The notes under the pieces were generated by a model. It did not search any database. It was not told the origin of the DNA and saw only the letters and a list, made by a program, of their open reading frames with translations. DNA of 64,000 nt from Deinococcus soli (ex Cha et al. 2016) (GTDB lineage: Bacteria > Deinococcota > Deinococci > Deinococcales > Deinococcaceae): assembly GCF_001007995.1 (NCBI RefSeq), contig NZ_CP011389.1, forward strand, positions 2,061,501 through 2,125,500. The letters are read 5' to 3'. Shown piece by piece: positions 22,517-32,532 of the stretch. The translations under genes and the position numbers were made by a program. Every line of letters begins with the position of its first letter. The stretch's first letter is position 1.

Positions 22517-23979
22517 CCCCCACGCCCGTCACGCTGGGCCTGGACGTCGGCACCAGCGGCGTCAAGGCCGTCGTCGTCACCGCCAGCGGGCAGACCCTGG
22601 CCGAGAGCACCCACGCCTACCCCCTCCTGACCCCCCGCCCCGGCTGGACCGAGCAGCGCCCCGCCGACTGGCTAGACGGCGTGCGCGCCGCGCTGCGCGA
22701 CCTGAGCGCCGCACTGGAGGGGAAGGCGCAGCCCCTGGCGCTGGGTCTCAGCGGACAGATGCACGGCCTCGTCCCGCTGGATGCCCACGGCGAGGTGCTG
22801 CGGCCCGCGCTGCTGTGGAACGACCAGCGGACCGGCGCGCAGGTCGGGCAGATCGAGGCCCGCGTCCCCCGCGCCGACCTGGTCGCGCGGACCGGGAACC
22901 GCGCCGTGACCGGCTTCCAGCTGCCCAAGATCCTCTGGCTACGCGACGAGGAACCCGACACCTTCGCCCGGCTGCGCCACGCACTGATCCCCAAGGATTA
23001 CGTCGGGTACGCCCTGACCGGCGTGCTGGCCGCCGAACCCAGCGACGCCAGCGGGGTGGGTGCACTGAACCTCGCGCGCGGCGCGTGGGACGCGGACGTG
23101 CTGGGCGCGCTCGACCTGACCGCCGACCTGTTCCCGCCCCTTGTGAAGTCCACCGACGTCGTCGGCACCCTGACCCGCGAGTGGGCCGCCGCAACCGGCC
23201 TCCCCGAGGGCCTCCCGGTCGTCGCGGGCGGCGGGGACAACGCCGCCGCCGGAATCGCCCTGGGCCTGTCGAGCGCCCAGCCCGACGTGGGCAGCGTCAG
23301 CCTGGGCACCAGCGGCGTGATCTTCAGCCCCCTGCGCGACCCCACCCCCGACCCGGAGGGCCGCGTGCACCTGTTCGCGCACGCCGACGGCGGGTACCAC
23401 CTGCTCGGCGTGACCCTCTCGGCCGCCGGGTCCCTGGAGTGGCTGCACGCGAAACTCGCGCCCGACACGCCCATCTCCGTGCTGCTGGAGGAGGCCGCGC
23501 AGGTCCCCCCAGGCGCGGGCGGCGTGACGTTCCTGCCGTACCTGTCGGGCGAACGCAGTCCCCTGATGAACCCCCACGCCCGCGCAGCCTTCACCGGCCT
23601 GAGCCTCGCGCACGGCCGCGCCCACCTGACCCGCGCCGTGCTGGAAGGCAGCGTCGCCGCGCTCGCCGACGCGTACGGCGTCATGCAGGCCATCGCCCCG
23701 CTGAACACCCTGATCTCCACCGGGGGCGGCGCCCGCAGCGACCTGTGGCTGGGCCTCGCCGGCAGCGCCCTGAACCTCCCGGTTCACCCCACCAGCGCCC
23801 GCCCCGGCGCGGCCCACGGCGCCGCCATCCTCGCCATGCCCGCCGCCGGACTCCACCCGAGCCTGACGGCCGCCATGGACGCCACCCGCCCCGACCTCCA
23901 CCCGCCCGTCCCGCCCGTGGACATGGCCGACGCCCTGAACGCCTATGCCGCTGCCCGCACCGCCCTGTACGGAGGCTGA
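22513..23979 (+). CDS. xylB: xylulokinase
   Basis: 488 residues, FGGY family, starting at the ATG that overlaps the ROK stop. The N-terminal phosphate loop is [28 protein letters not shown] and LLWNDQRT are the typical xylulokinase substrate-side motifs; C-terminal ATP motifs include [13 protein letters not shown]. It phosphorylates D-xylulose to D-xylulose 5-phosphate for the pentose phosphate pathway, using the product of the xylose isomerase encoded next. Confidence 0.95.
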   Translation: MTPTPVTLGLDVGTSGVKAVVVTASGQTLAESTHAYPLLTPRPGWTEQRPADWLDGVRAALRDLSAALEGKAQPLALGLSGQMHGLVPLDAHGEVLRPALLWNDQRTGAQVGQIEARVPRADLVARTGNRAVTGFQLPKILWLRDEEPDTFARLRHALIPKDYVGYALTGVLAAEPSDASGVGALNLARGAWDADVLGALDLTADLFPPLVKSTDVVGTLTREWAAATGLPEGLPVVAGGGDNAAAGIALGLSSAQPDVGSVSLGTSGVIFSPLRDPTPDPEGRVHLFAHADGGYHLLGVTLSAAGSLEWLHAKLAPDTPISVLLEEAAQVPPGAGGVTFLPYLSGERSPLMNPHARAAFTGLSLAHGRAHLTRAVLEGSVAALADAYGVMQAIAPLNTLISTGGGARSDLWLGLAGSALNLPVHPTSARPGAAHGAAILAMPAAGLHPSLTAAMDATRPDLHPPVPPVDMADALNAYAAARTALYGG

Positions 23980-24072
23980 GCGTCCAGAACGCCGCTCCGC
24001 CCCTTCTTCTTGGCCCCTTTCCCCCTGGCCCCTCAGACCTTTCGACTCTCGACCCCCAGTAAGGAGCCCCGC

Positions 24073-25239
24073 ATGGCTGACTTCACCCCCACCCCCGCAG
24101 ACCGGTTCACGTTCGGCCTCTGGACCGTCGGCAACACCGGCCGCGACCCGTTCGGCGAGGCGACCCGCCCGGTCAGGAAGGCTCCGTACCTTGTCGAGAA
24201 ACTGGCCGCGCTGGGCGCGTACGGCGTGAACCTGCACGACAACGACCTCGTGCCGATCGACGCGACCGCCGCGCAGCGGGACGCCCTCGTGCGCGAGTTC
24301 CAGCAGGCGCTCTCGGATCATGGGCTGGTCGTGCCGATGGCGACCACGAACCTGTTCAGCGACCCGGCGTTCAAGGACGGCGCGTTCACGAGCGCCGACG
24401 CCCGCGTGCGCGCCTACGCCCTGCAGAAAACCATGCACGCCATGGACCTGGGCGCGGAACTCGGCGCCGATACGTACGTGCTGTGGGGCGGCCGCGAGGG
24501 GACCGAGGTGGACGCCGGGGGCAAACTGCTCGACGCGCTGGGCTGGTTCCGGGACAGCCTGAATTACCTCGCGGCGTACAGCGAGTCGCAGGGGTACGGG
24601 TACCGCTTCGCGCTGGAACCCAAACCGAACGAGCCGCGCGCCGACATCTTCCTGCCCACCGTCGGCAGCGCCCTGGGCTTCATCGCGACGCTGGACCGCC
24701 CGGAGCTGTTCGGCCTGAACCCGGAGTTCGCGCACGAGACCATGGCGGGCCTGAGCTTCCCGCACGCCGTCGCGCAGGCCATCGACGCCGGGAAGCTGTT
24801 CCACATTGACCTGAACGACCAGAAGATGGGCCGCTTCGACCAGGACCTGCGCTTCGGCGCGGAGAACCCCAAGGGCGCGTTCTTCCTCGTCAAGCTGCTG
24901 GAAGAGTCCGGGTACGCCGGGCCGAAACACTTCGACGCGCACGCGCTGCGCACCGAGGACGAGGCGGGCGTGTGGGCGTTCGCGCGCGGCTGCATGCGCA
25001 CCTACCTGATCCTGCGGGACAAGGTGCAGCGCTTCGGGCAGGACGCCGAGATCCAGGCCGCCCTCGCCGCGTACCGCGTGCAGGACGCGGAACTGGAGGC
25101 CCTGACCGGCACCTTCACCCCCGCGAACGCCGGGGCGCTGAAAGCCCACGCCTTCGACCGCGCCGCACTGGGCACGCGCGGCCCCGGCCTGGAGGCGCTG
25201 GACCAGTTGACCATGGAACTCCTGCTCGGCGTGCGCTGA
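24073..25239 (+). CDS. xylA: xylose isomerase
   Basis: 388 residues, the length of the class I (Actinobacteria/Thermus-type) enzyme. [20 protein letters not shown] begins the TIM barrel; [10 protein letters not shown] holds the catalytic histidine, EPKPNEPR carries metal-1 glutamate ligands and [17 protein letters not shown] carries the second metal-site aspartates. It converts D-xylose to D-xylulose. AAGGAG precedes the ATG at 24073. The 93-nt gap after xylB has no strong terminator, so the genes are probably co-transcribed. Confidence 0.96.
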   Translation: MADFTPTPADRFTFGLWTVGNTGRDPFGEATRPVRKAPYLVEKLAALGAYGVNLHDNDLVPIDATAAQRDALVREFQQALSDHGLVVPMATTNLFSDPAFKDGAFTSADARVRAYALQKTMHAMDLGAELGADTYVLWGGREGTEVDAGGKLLDALGWFRDSLNYLAAYSESQGYGYRFALEPKPNEPRADIFLPTVGSALGFIATLDRPELFGLNPEFAHETMAGLSFPHAVAQAIDAGKLFHIDLNDQKMGRFDQDLRFGAENPKGAFFLVKLLEESGYAGPKHFDAHALRTEDEAGVWAFARGCMRTYLILRDKVQRFGQDAEIQAALAAYRVQDAELEALTGTFTPANAGALKAHAFDRAALGTRGPGLEALDQLTMELLLGVR

Positions 25240-25258
25240 GCGGCGCTACCCTCGGCCC

Positions 25259-26317
25259 ATGACCACGCCCGACGTCCACACCCGCACCTGGGGCTCTGCG
25301 CCCGCCGGGCAGCCCATCACGCAATTCACCCTCACACTGCCCGGCGGCGTGCAGGCCCAGCTGACCGACCTGGGCGCCACCCTCACCAGCCTGCACGTCC
25401 CTGACCGCAGCGGCATGCCGGGCGAGGTCGTGCTGGGCTTCGACCGGCCGGGGCCGTACCTGAGCCGCGAGACCGCCCCGTTCCTGGGCAGCACCGTGGG
25501 CCGCTTCGCCAACCGGATCGCGCAGGCCCGCTACACGCTGGACGGACAGGCGGTCCACCTGACCCCCAGTGACGGCCCGCACGCCCTGCACGGCGGCCCG
25601 CGCGGCTTCGACCTGCACCTCTGGCACGGACACGCGGAGGTGGTGGGCGAGGGCGCGCAGGTGACGTTCACCCGTACCAGCCCCCACGGCGAGGAGGGCC
25701 ACCCCGGCACCCTGCATGTGCAGGTCACGTACCACCTGACCGCCGACCCCGACCCCACCCTGAGCATCGAGTACCGCGCCACCACCGACGCGCCCACCCA
25801 CGTGAACCTGACCAACCACACCTACTGGAACCTCAGCCCCGACCCGCACGAGGGCGTCCACGCGCACCACCTCACCCTGCACGCCGACACGTTCACGCCC
25901 ACCCACGCGGGCATCCCCACCGGCGCCGTGCAGGACGTCACCGGCACCCCGCTGGACTTCCGCACGCCCCGCCCCCTGGGCGACGCGCTGACCGATCAGC
26001 CCGGCGGCTTCGACCATAACCTGATGTTGCGCGGCCAGCCCGGCACACTGCGCCCCGCCGCCACCCTGTACCACCCTGCCAGCGGCCGCAGCCTGGAGAT
26101 CCGCACCACCGAACCTGCCGTGCAGCTGTACACCGCGAACTTCCTGGACGGCCAGTACACCGGGCACGCGGGCCGCGTCCACGCCCCACAGGCCGCCGTG
26201 TGCCTGGAGACGCAGCACGTCCCGGACTCGCCCAACCAGCCCCAGTTCCCCACCACCCGCCTCGACCCCGGGCGGACCTTCACGTCCCGCACGGTGCACA
26301 CCTTCCGCACTCAGTGA
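25259..26317 (+). CDS. aldose 1-epimerase (mutarotase)
   Basis: 352 residues with the galactose-mutarotase fold: FLGSTVGRFANRIAQARY, the catalytic histidine region DGPHALHGGPRGFD and VNLTNHTYWNLSP, and a late glutamate in VCLETQHVPDSPN. It interconverts alpha and beta anomers of the released sugars, feeding the isomerase. TACCCT (25247-25252) is 6 nt before the ATG, so an additional leaderless transcript is likely within the xyl operon. Confidence 0.9.
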   Translation: MTTPDVHTRTWGSAPAGQPITQFTLTLPGGVQAQLTDLGATLTSLHVPDRSGMPGEVVLGFDRPGPYLSRETAPFLGSTVGRFANRIAQARYTLDGQAVHLTPSDGPHALHGGPRGFDLHLWHGHAEVVGEGAQVTFTRTSPHGEEGHPGTLHVQVTYHLTADPDPTLSIEYRATTDAPTHVNLTNHTYWNLSPDPHEGVHAHHLTLHADTFTPTHAGIPTGAVQDVTGTPLDFRTPRPLGDALTDQPGGFDHNLMLRGQPGTLRPAATLYHPASGRSLEIRTTEPAVQLYTANFLDGQYTGHAGRVHAPQAAVCLETQHVPDSPNQPQFPTTRLDPGRTFTSRTVHTFRTQ

Positions 26318-26341
26318 GCGGCCCTCCCTGAGCAGTCGCAC

Positions 26342-26370
26342 GCGGCCGGAGAGGTCCTTCCTCCGGCCGC
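26342..26370. terminator. bidirectional hairpin terminator
   Basis: GCGGCCGGAG (26342-26351) pairs with CTCCGGCCGC (26361-26370) between the converging epimerase and usher genes. Confidence 0.6.
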
Positions 26371-26389
26371 ATTCCAGGCATCCAGATTG

Positions 26390-28594
26390 TCAGGGGGCGC
26401 AGCGCACCGACTCGACGCCCGGCGTGAGCGTCACCCGGCAGGCCGGGGCCGCCGCGCCGTCGAGCGTCACCGGGGCCACCAGCGGCGCCCCGAAGGCGGG
26501 TAGGAGCGCCCAGCCCTCGTCGTCCGTGCGGCGGGTGCCCTGCACGTCCAGGGTCGCGTACGGGAGCGGCGCGCCGTCCGCACCCAGCAGGCGCACCCAC
26601 ACGAACGCCTCGAAATTTCCCGTCCAGTCGATCACCGCCGCGCCCTGACCCGCGAGCGTCACGTCCCGCCGCTCCTCGCGCACGCTCACCGTGACCGGCA
26701 GCGCGTCGAAATCCGGCGTGACACTCACCGCCTGCGTGCCCGGCGAGAGCAGCACCAGCGCCTCCCCGCGCGCGTCCGACACCACCCGCACGCCATTGAC
26801 CCGCAGCGGCACGCCCGGCAGGCCCACCCGCACCAGCACGCCAGGGCCCGGATCGTCCGGCGTGAGGTACGCCCGCCCCGCCACCCAGGCCACCCCGGCC
26901 CGGCCCGAGGCGCTCCAGCCGCCATCCGTACTCAGCGAGGCAGTCAGGGCCACCGGACCCGCGTACGCGTACCCCAGGCGCGCCGAGCGCTGCGGCAGCG
27001 TGCTGAACTGCGCGGCGGCCGTCACGGTGTGGCCCGGCGCGGGTTGCCAGCGGGCCTCCGTGACCGCAGAGAACGTGCCTGCAGAGAGCGGCTCGTTCCG
27101 CTGCGCCAGCGCGGCGCCCGTGACCGACAGGGTGTCCCGGGGCGTCCAGGTGACGCTGAGCCCGGCCTGCCAGCCCAGCTGCCCCGCCTCAGCCGCCACC
27201 TGTGCGCGCGCGGCGGCCGTCAGCTGCGGCGTGACCTGACGGCTGACCGAGGCACCCGCCGCGTACTGGGCCTCACCGGGCGTGGCCTGCGCCGTCACGC
27301 TGACGGTCGTGCCGCTCCCGCTCCCGGCCCACCCGGCCGAGGCCGAGACGCTGCTGGCCCGCAGGTTCAGCGGCACCAGGCGCGCCGCGCCGCTCAGGCG
27401 CCACTCGTCGCGCAGCAGCGTCACGTCGCCGGTCAGGGCCGTGTCCTGCGGCCGGGCGGACCGGTACGCCAGATTCACGCCCGCGCTGTAGGACAGGTCC
27501 GCGTACCGCGCCCCCAACTGCCCCTGCCAGTCGCCGGGCTGCCACTGGGCCTCGCCCGAGAGACTCCAGTGGTCCGTCACCCCGTACACGCCGTTCAGGG
27601 TCGCGGCGCCCGCCCGGCCCTTCACGCCCGCCTCGGCCTGCACGGCCAGCGCGTGCGCGGTCACGAGCACGTCGCCCGGGCCATACACCCGCGACTCCGT
27701 CCGCTCGCCCGTGGCGTCCACGATGACCGCCTGAAGCGTGCCCGCCGGGGCGTTCACGCCCACGTTCCGCAGGACCAGCTGCCCGGCCCGCACGCGCACG
27801 GGCGGCAGGTCATCCCCGTTCACCCGCAGGCGCACCTCGGCGTCCAGCGGCAGGGCCAGCGACCACAGTGGAAGCCGGTAGGCCCGCGCGTCCCCCCAGG
27901 TGACCCGCACCCCGCTGATCCGCTGATCGTTCAGGCGGGTGTCGCCGTTCACGCGCTGCGCGTACGCCTGCGCCGTCACCGTCAGGTGCGGCGAGACCCG
28001 GTACGCCGCGCCGAGCTGCGCCTCGACCTGGGGGTCGGCCGCGCCCTGCGCGCGCACGCTGAGCCCCACCGCGCCGGTCAGCGGGCCGGACTGCGCGCCG
28101 GCCTGCACGCCCAGCTCGCGCGAGAGGCCCTCGGTGCCGGGCGTGCGCTCCAGGCGGCCCTGCACGCCCAGCGTGACCAGCGGCAGCGTGGCGTCCGGCC
28201 CGGGTGCACTGGCGTGCCAGTCCGCCAGGTCCAGGGTGTTGCCGGGCAGCAGCGCCAGCTGCGGGCGCACGGTCAGCGTGAGTTCCGACGGGTCGAAGCT
28301 GAGGTCCAGCGTGCCGCTCAGCTGCACGAACGCGCCCAGGTCGCAGGAAGCCTGCGCCACCGCATACGCGGACTCGGACGGCCGCAGCAGCCGGGATTCG
28401 ACCCACACCGCGCCCGGCGGCAGGAGGGCCAGGCCGCCCCCGCGCGCCTCGCCGTTGATCGTGGTCTCCACGAACACCGGGTCCGCAGCGCACGGCGACG
28501 CGCTGGCCGCACTCTCCTGCGCCGCCGCGTGACCGGCCAGCAGGCCTGCCAGCAGCCACGCCGCGCGCAGATCAGGGCAGCGTGACCGTCTCAC
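26390..28594 (-). CDS. outer-membrane usher of a chaperone-usher pilus (FimD/PapC-like)
   Basis: 734 residues from a GTG that overlaps the chaperone gene by 23 nt. A signal peptide (AAWLLAGLLAGHAAA) precedes VFVETTINGEARGGGLALL, which resembles the usher N-terminal domain. A long beta-rich region of alternating motifs follows (LSVRAQGAADPQVEAQLGAA, SLSGEAQWQPGDWQGQLGAR), as expected of a transmembrane barrel, and a plug-like VRAGQLVLRNVGV. The C-terminal domain has VWVRLLGADGAPLPYATLDV and TDDEGWALLPAFG, typical of ushers. Context (chaperone and SCPU subunits) supports the call. Confidence 0.8.
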   Translation of the reverse strand: MRRSRCPDLRAAWLLAGLLAGHAAAQESAASASPCAADPVFVETTINGEARGGGLALLPPGAVWVESRLLRPSESAYAVAQASCDLGAFVQLSGTLDLSFDPSELTLTVRPQLALLPGNTLDLADWHASAPGPDATLPLVTLGVQGRLERTPGTEGLSRELGVQAGAQSGPLTGAVGLSVRAQGAADPQVEAQLGAAYRVSPHLTVTAQAYAQRVNGDTRLNDQRISGVRVTWGDARAYRLPLWSLALPLDAEVRLRVNGDDLPPVRVRAGQLVLRNVGVNAPAGTLQAVIVDATGERTESRVYGPGDVLVTAHALAVQAEAGVKGRAGAATLNGVYGVTDHWSLSGEAQWQPGDWQGQLGARYADLSYSAGVNLAYRSARPQDTALTGDVTLLRDEWRLSGAARLVPLNLRASSVSASAGWAGSGSGTTVSVTAQATPGEAQYAAGASVSRQVTPQLTAAARAQVAAEAGQLGWQAGLSVTWTPRDTLSVTGAALAQRNEPLSAGTFSAVTEARWQPAPGHTVTAAAQFSTLPQRSARLGYAYAGPVALTASLSTDGGWSASGRAGVAWVAGRAYLTPDDPGPGVLVRVGLPGVPLRVNGVRVVSDARGEALVLLSPGTQAVSVTPDFDALPVTVSVREERRDVTLAGQGAAVIDWTGNFEAFVWVRLLGADGAPLPYATLDVQGTRRTDDEGWALLPAFGAPLVAPVTLDGAAAPACRVTLTPGVESVRCAP

Positions 28595-29273
28595 GTCCGA
28601 CCTTGCCGCTCGCGTCCGTGAACGCCACCGTCACGGTGCGCGCCCCGCCCAGCTCGCCCAGCGGCAGACTCAGGGTGCTGCGGCCCAGCACGGCCGTGCT
28701 GCCCAGGTTCACGCTGCGGTCCCCCACCAGGGCACTCAGCACCCGGTAGGTCTGGTGGGCGTTGCCGCTGTTCACGAGGTCCAGCGTGCCCTGCGACCCC
28801 GACTGGCGCACCTGCAACGCCACGCGGGGCGCGCTGCCCGGCGGGGTGACGTACACCGGCAGGGACAGCTGCACCAGCTGACGCACGTTCATCTGGGCGT
28901 CCGGCGTGCCGCTGGACTCCGACGGCGTATCGCTGTTCGGCACCTGCTGCACGAACACCCGGTAGGTCAGTTCGTCCGCGCCGGCCTTCTTCAGCAGCCC
29001 CAGCCGGATCACCTGCCCCTCGCCACGCTTCAGCGTGAAGCTCGCGGGATTCACGATCACGTCCCGGGTCGGTTCGTAGACGTGCTCCCCGCCCTGTGTC
29101 CCCCAGCGGCGCACCTCCACCTGAAAGCTCATGGTGCCCCCAGAGGGATTCTCGAAACGCACCTGCGCCGTGTTCGTCCGTTCCGGGTTCAGGTTGAACG
29201 CGGTGGGACTCACGCTGAACCCCTGGGCGGCGGCCGCACCCAGCGCCAGCAGCAGACCCGCGAGGCGCCTCAC
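28572..29273 (-). CDS. periplasmic pilus-assembly chaperone (PapD-like)
   Basis: 233 residues from a GTG overlapping the upstream stop. A signal peptide (RRLAGLLLALGAAAAQG) is followed by FSVSPTAFNLNPERTNTAQ, the first strand of the chaperone Ig domain, and by FTLKRGEGQVIRLGL, which matches the conserved proline/glycine-rich loop of pilus chaperones. VRQLVQLSLPVYV is the donor-strand region. It would hold secreted pilin subunits in the cell envelope and deliver them to the usher. Confidence 0.85.
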   Translation of the reverse strand: MRRLAGLLLALGAAAAQGFSVSPTAFNLNPERTNTAQVRFENPSGGTMSFQVEVRRWGTQGGEHVYEPTRDVIVNPASFTLKRGEGQVIRLGLLKKAGADELTYRVFVQQVPNSDTPSESSGTPDAQMNVRQLVQLSLPVYVTPPGSAPRVALQVRQSGSQGTLDLVNSGNAHQTYRVLSALVGDRSVNLGSTAVLGRSTLSLPLGELGGARTVTVAFTDASGKVGRETVTLP

Positions 29274-29674
29274 GGGCGGCCCCCGTCCACGGCCTCGGTG
29301 GTCACGGCGAACAGCACCTGATACGTGCCGCCCGGCACGGTCCACTGCCCGGCGGGCACCACCAGCGGCAGGTCGAACGCCCGTGACCCCTGCACCCGCA
29401 GGTCGAGCGGGACGCCCTGAACCTCACCGCGTACCTCGCCGCGCTCGCCACGCAGCACCACCGGTCCGCCCGGCGCCAGCAGCGGGCCGGCCGGGGTGCT
29501 GAACTGCACGCGGTACCAGCCGGTGCCGGGGCAGGAGACGCGCACGCTGATCTGCCCCCGCGCGCTGTCCGGCGCGGCATAGGTCACGGGCGCACTGAGA
29601 AGCTGCGTCACCTGGCAGGGCGCAGGCGCGGCCTGGGCCGCACAGAGCAGGGACAGAAGGGCAAGTACACGCAC
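29270..29674 (-). CDS. SCPU-domain minor pilin
   Basis: 134 residues starting at a GTG after AGGAG. A signal peptide (VLALLSLLCAAQA) precedes a beta-rich domain with two cysteines (PCQVTQLL and VRVSCPGTGWY) and the closing pattern QWTVPGGTYQVLF, shared with the larger pilin upstream (NVAWTIPGGTYTGDMVVKF). That is the spore-coat-U/Csu pilin pattern, in which the missing strand is supplied by a neighbouring subunit. It is translationally coupled to the chaperone gene. Confidence 0.75.
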   Translation of the reverse strand: MRVLALLSLLCAAQAAPAPCQVTQLLSAPVTYAAPDSARGQISVRVSCPGTGWYRVQFSTPAGPLLAPGGPVVLRGERGEVRGEVQGVPLDLRVQGSRAFDLPLVVPAGQWTVPGGTYQVLFAVTTEAVDGGRP

Positions 29675-29797
29675 GGGCTGACTCCTGAAAGGGGTTCCCG
29701 CCAGAGTGGCAGGCTGAAGGGGACGGGGGACGGACCGGTGAAGCAGGCAGGGCAGCCGGGTGTCCGCTGGGACGCCCGCACTGCCCCTGTCCGTGCC

Positions 29798-30340
29798 TTA
29801 CTCGTTGTACTCGAACTTGACGACCATGTCGCCGGTGTACGTGCCGCCGGGGATCGTCCAGGCGACGTTCGGGTTCTGACCGGCGCCGCCCATCTTGAAG
29901 CTGGCCTTGACCTCGTAGTACTCGTACTTGCCGCCCAGCATGCCCGCCTCGTACGACCCGGCGGTGCTGAAGCTCATGCTCATGGGGTTCGTGGCGCTCC
30001 AGGGATTGGTGGTGATATTGAAGGTGTACTTCTTGTCCGCACGGGTCATGGTGACGCTGGTCGGCGTGATGATCTTCAGCGCGGTGTCGTAGTTGCAGTC
30101 CACGGCCATGACCAGCTTGTCGGCGGTGACCGTGTTGCTGATGGCGCTGATGGTGCCCAGATCAATCTTGTCCCAGGTGCGGCCCAGGCCGGCCGCGCCG
30201 TTCCAGCCGGGGGTGGTGTAGGCCGTGATGCACACGTTCTTGACGTTCACGGTCAGTGGGGTGGTCTGGCTGCCACTCACGGTGGCGGCGGCGGCGGTGC
30301 TCAGGGTGGTGGACAGGGCCAGCAGGGCGATGTTCCTCAT
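29798..30340 (-). CDS. SCPU-domain major pilin
   Basis: 180 residues with a signal peptide (MRNIALLALSTTLSTAAAA). The mature part starts TVSGSQTTPLTVNVKNVCI, where the N-terminal strand could act as donor strand, and ends IPGGTYTGDMVVKFEYNE, matching CsuA/B-like spore-coat-U pilins. GGAGAAGAAG precedes the ATG. As the first and most pilin-like gene of the cluster it is probably the shaft subunit. Confidence 0.8.
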   Translation of the reverse strand: MRNIALLALSTTLSTAAAATVSGSQTTPLTVNVKNVCITAYTTPGWNGAAGLGRTWDKIDLGTISAISNTVTADKLVMAVDCNYDTALKIITPTSVTMTRADKKYTFNITTNPWSATNPMSMSFSTAGSYEAGMLGGKYEYYEVKASFKMGGAGQNPNVAWTIPGGTYTGDMVVKFEYNE

Positions 30341-30529
30341 CTTCTTCTCCGTAGGCCAGGGTGACGCTGGCCGGCGTGCGTGACCATGCGGTGGTCAGAC
30401 CGTGAACGCCCCTCACCGGCAGGCAGGCGATCAGCAGAAGTGGAAAGCCGGTGCAGTGCGGCGGGCAGTGTCGGGGCCTCCCCGCCCTGTCACGCCCCCG
30501 CGGCTGTGACCACACCGTAAAAAAAGTCA

Positions 30530-30548
30530 CGTTAACATGGCGTTAACG
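30530..30548. promoter_or_regulatory. perfect inverted repeat upstream of pilin cluster
   Basis: CGTTAAC (30530-30536), ATGGC, GTTAACG (30542-30548). It is an operator-like palindrome in the 270-nt leader of the pilin operon, flanked on both sides by A/T runs. No regulator gene is adjacent. Confidence 0.4.
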
Positions 30549-30611
30549 CGAAAAAAATCACGGCTGACAGCTCCCAGATGGACCCGGGCTGAATGTTCCG
30601 CGAAAACCGGA

Positions 30612-31127
30612 TCAGTCGTTCTGCAGCAGCGGGTACGGATTGATCGCCCCGCCCCCCGCATAGATCCCGTAGTGCAGGTGCGGCGGCGTGCCCTTCGCGT
30701 TTCCGCTGTCCCCCACGAAGCCCACCACGTCGCCCGCCTGCACCCAGTCCCCGCGCTTCAGGTCCGGATACCGCTCCAGGTGAGCGTAGTAGTGCCGCTG
30801 TCCCGCCGGACCCAGGATCATCACCGTGCGGCCCCCCAGGTTGTTCGGCCCGACGTTCACGACCATGCCGCGCGTCGTGGCGCGGATGGGCGTGCCGCGC
30901 GGCGCGAAGATGTCCACGCCCTCGTGCCGCCGCCCCTGACTGCGCGCCCCACCCCAGGTGTCCACGAAGCGCTGTCCCGGCAGGGGATTGGGCAGACTGC
31001 CCGCCACCGGAGCGGGTTCGGCCATCAGCGCTGCCATCCGCTGAGCCCCCTGAATCAGCGGCCACAGCAGGTACGCCACGCCCGCCAGGACCAGCACCGT
31101 CACGATCACCCCGACCATCCTGCGCAT
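30612..31127 (-). CDS. M23-family peptidoglycan endopeptidase (LytM-like)
   Basis: 171 residues from the ATG at 31127. An N-terminal transmembrane helix ([20 protein letters not shown]) anchors it. The zinc site is complete: [10 protein letters not shown] (HxxxD), YAHLE, and HLHYG near the C-terminus. Such enzymes cut peptidoglycan cross-links or, if degenerate, activate amidases. An in-frame ATG further upstream (31208) is possible but lies in a basic stretch without a ribosome-binding site. Confidence 0.85.
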   Translation of the reverse strand: MRRMVGVIVTVLVLAGVAYLLWPLIQGAQRMAALMAEPAPVAGSLPNPLPGQRFVDTWGGARSQGRRHEGVDIFAPRGTPIRATTRGMVVNVGPNNLGGRTVMILGPAGQRHYYAHLERYPDLKRGDWVQAGDVVGFVGDSGNAKGTPPHLHYGIYAGGGAINPYPLLQND

Positions 31128-31239
31128 ATGCAGGGCAGCATGCCGCCTGCACCCGCGCCATGAACCGGGCAAAAGTTGCAGAGCCGACAACCATGAACGC
31201 GACCACAAGGCGCGTGCCCACGCGCGCTAGACTCACCGG

Positions 31240-32532
31240 ATGCCTGTCCGCCCCCCGCCCAGTTCCCCCGCCCACCTGTGGACCCTGCCCGGCGGCCTGA
31301 CCGTCGTGTTCGAACGCCGCCACACGCCCGGTTTCGCGTTCGACCTGCGGGTCCCGGTCGGCAGCGCCCACGACCCCGCCGGGGCGGAGGGGACGGGCGG
31401 CGTACTGGAAGAATGGCTGTTCAAGGGCGCCGCCGGAATGGACGCCCGCGCCCTGCAGGACGCCTTCGACGACCTCGGCGTGCGCCGGGGCGGCGGCGTG
31501 GGTCCCGAGGCGACCCGCATCGGCGTGAGTGGCCTGCGCGCCGACCTGCGCGCCGCGCTGGCCCTCACCGCCGACGTCCTCAGCCGCCCCGAACTGCCCG
31601 GGGACGAATTCGAGATCCTCACCGACCTCGCCCGGCAGGACCTCGAAGGTCTGGAGGACAGCCCCGCCGACCGGCTCGCCACCCGCGCCCGGCAGGTCGC
31701 CTTTCCCCGCCCGGCGGCCTCCCCGTACGCCGGGTACGCGCACCCCGCCAGCGGCACCCCCGAGGGCCTTGACGCCCTCACCCCGCAGGGCGTGCGCGAG
31801 CACCTCACCCGCTACGGGCAGGCGGGCAGCGTGCTGGGTCTCGTTGCCGACCTAGACCCCGAAGGCGCCCTCACGCTGATTCAGGAGACCCTCGGCGGCC
31901 TGCGGCCCGGGCTCGACGAACCCGTCCCCGCGCCCTTCCAGCCCCACGCGCAGGCGCACGAACCCCACCCGGACGGCGAGCAGACGCACCTCAGCCTCAC
32001 CGCGCCCGGCGTCGGCCCCCGCGACACGCACTGGCTGGCGTGGCAGGTCGCCCTGACCGCCCTCAGCGGCGGCAGCGCCAGCCGTCTGTTCCACGCCGTC
32101 CGCGAGGAACGCGGCCTCGCGTACGCCGTCAGCGCCAGCCCCATCCTCCTCGGCGGGCACGGCTACCTCAGCGCGTACGCCGCCAGTACCCCGGAGCGCG
32201 CCCCCGAAACCCTCCAGGTCCTCCGCGCGGAACTCGCCCGCCTCCCGCAGGGCCTGACCCCCGCCGAGTTCGAACGGGCCCGCACCGGACTCGCCACCAG
32301 CGTCATCTTCGGCGCCGAGAGCCTGCGCGGCCGCGCCCACGCCCTCACCCGCGACGTCGCCCTGTTCGGCCACCCCCGCTCCGTCCAGACCCTGCGCGAG
32401 AGCATCCAGGCCCTCACCCTGACGCAGGTCAACGACTTCCTGAGCACCTACGACCCCACCCGGGACGCCACCATCGTCACCCTCGGCCCCAGCGACCCCA
32501 CCCAGACCCCAATGGACCCAGCCCATGCCTGA
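31240..32532 (+). CDS. M16-family peptidase homologue lacking the zinc motif
   Basis: 430 residues with the two-lobed M16 fold ([20 protein letters not shown]; later [19 protein letters not shown]). The position of the HxxEH zinc motif reads LEEWLFKG, so both metal histidines are absent while the FKG that follows is kept. This matches the non-catalytic partner of heterodimeric M16 peptidases. TAGACT (31228-31233) lies 6 nt before the ATG, suggesting leaderless translation. It overlaps the active partner gene by 8 nt. Confidence 0.88.
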   Translation: MPVRPPPSSPAHLWTLPGGLTVVFERRHTPGFAFDLRVPVGSAHDPAGAEGTGGVLEEWLFKGAAGMDARALQDAFDDLGVRRGGGVGPEATRIGVSGLRADLRAALALTADVLSRPELPGDEFEILTDLARQDLEGLEDSPADRLATRARQVAFPRPAASPYAGYAHPASGTPEGLDALTPQGVREHLTRYGQAGSVLGLVADLDPEGALTLIQETLGGLRPGLDEPVPAPFQPHAQAHEPHPDGEQTHLSLTAPGVGPRDTHWLAWQVALTALSGGSASRLFHAVREERGLAYAVSASPILLGGHGYLSAYAASTPERAPETLQVLRAELARLPQGLTPAEFERARTGLATSVIFGAESLRGRAHALTRDVALFGHPRSVQTLRESIQALTLTQVNDFLSTYDPTRDATIVTLGPSDPTQTPMDPAHA

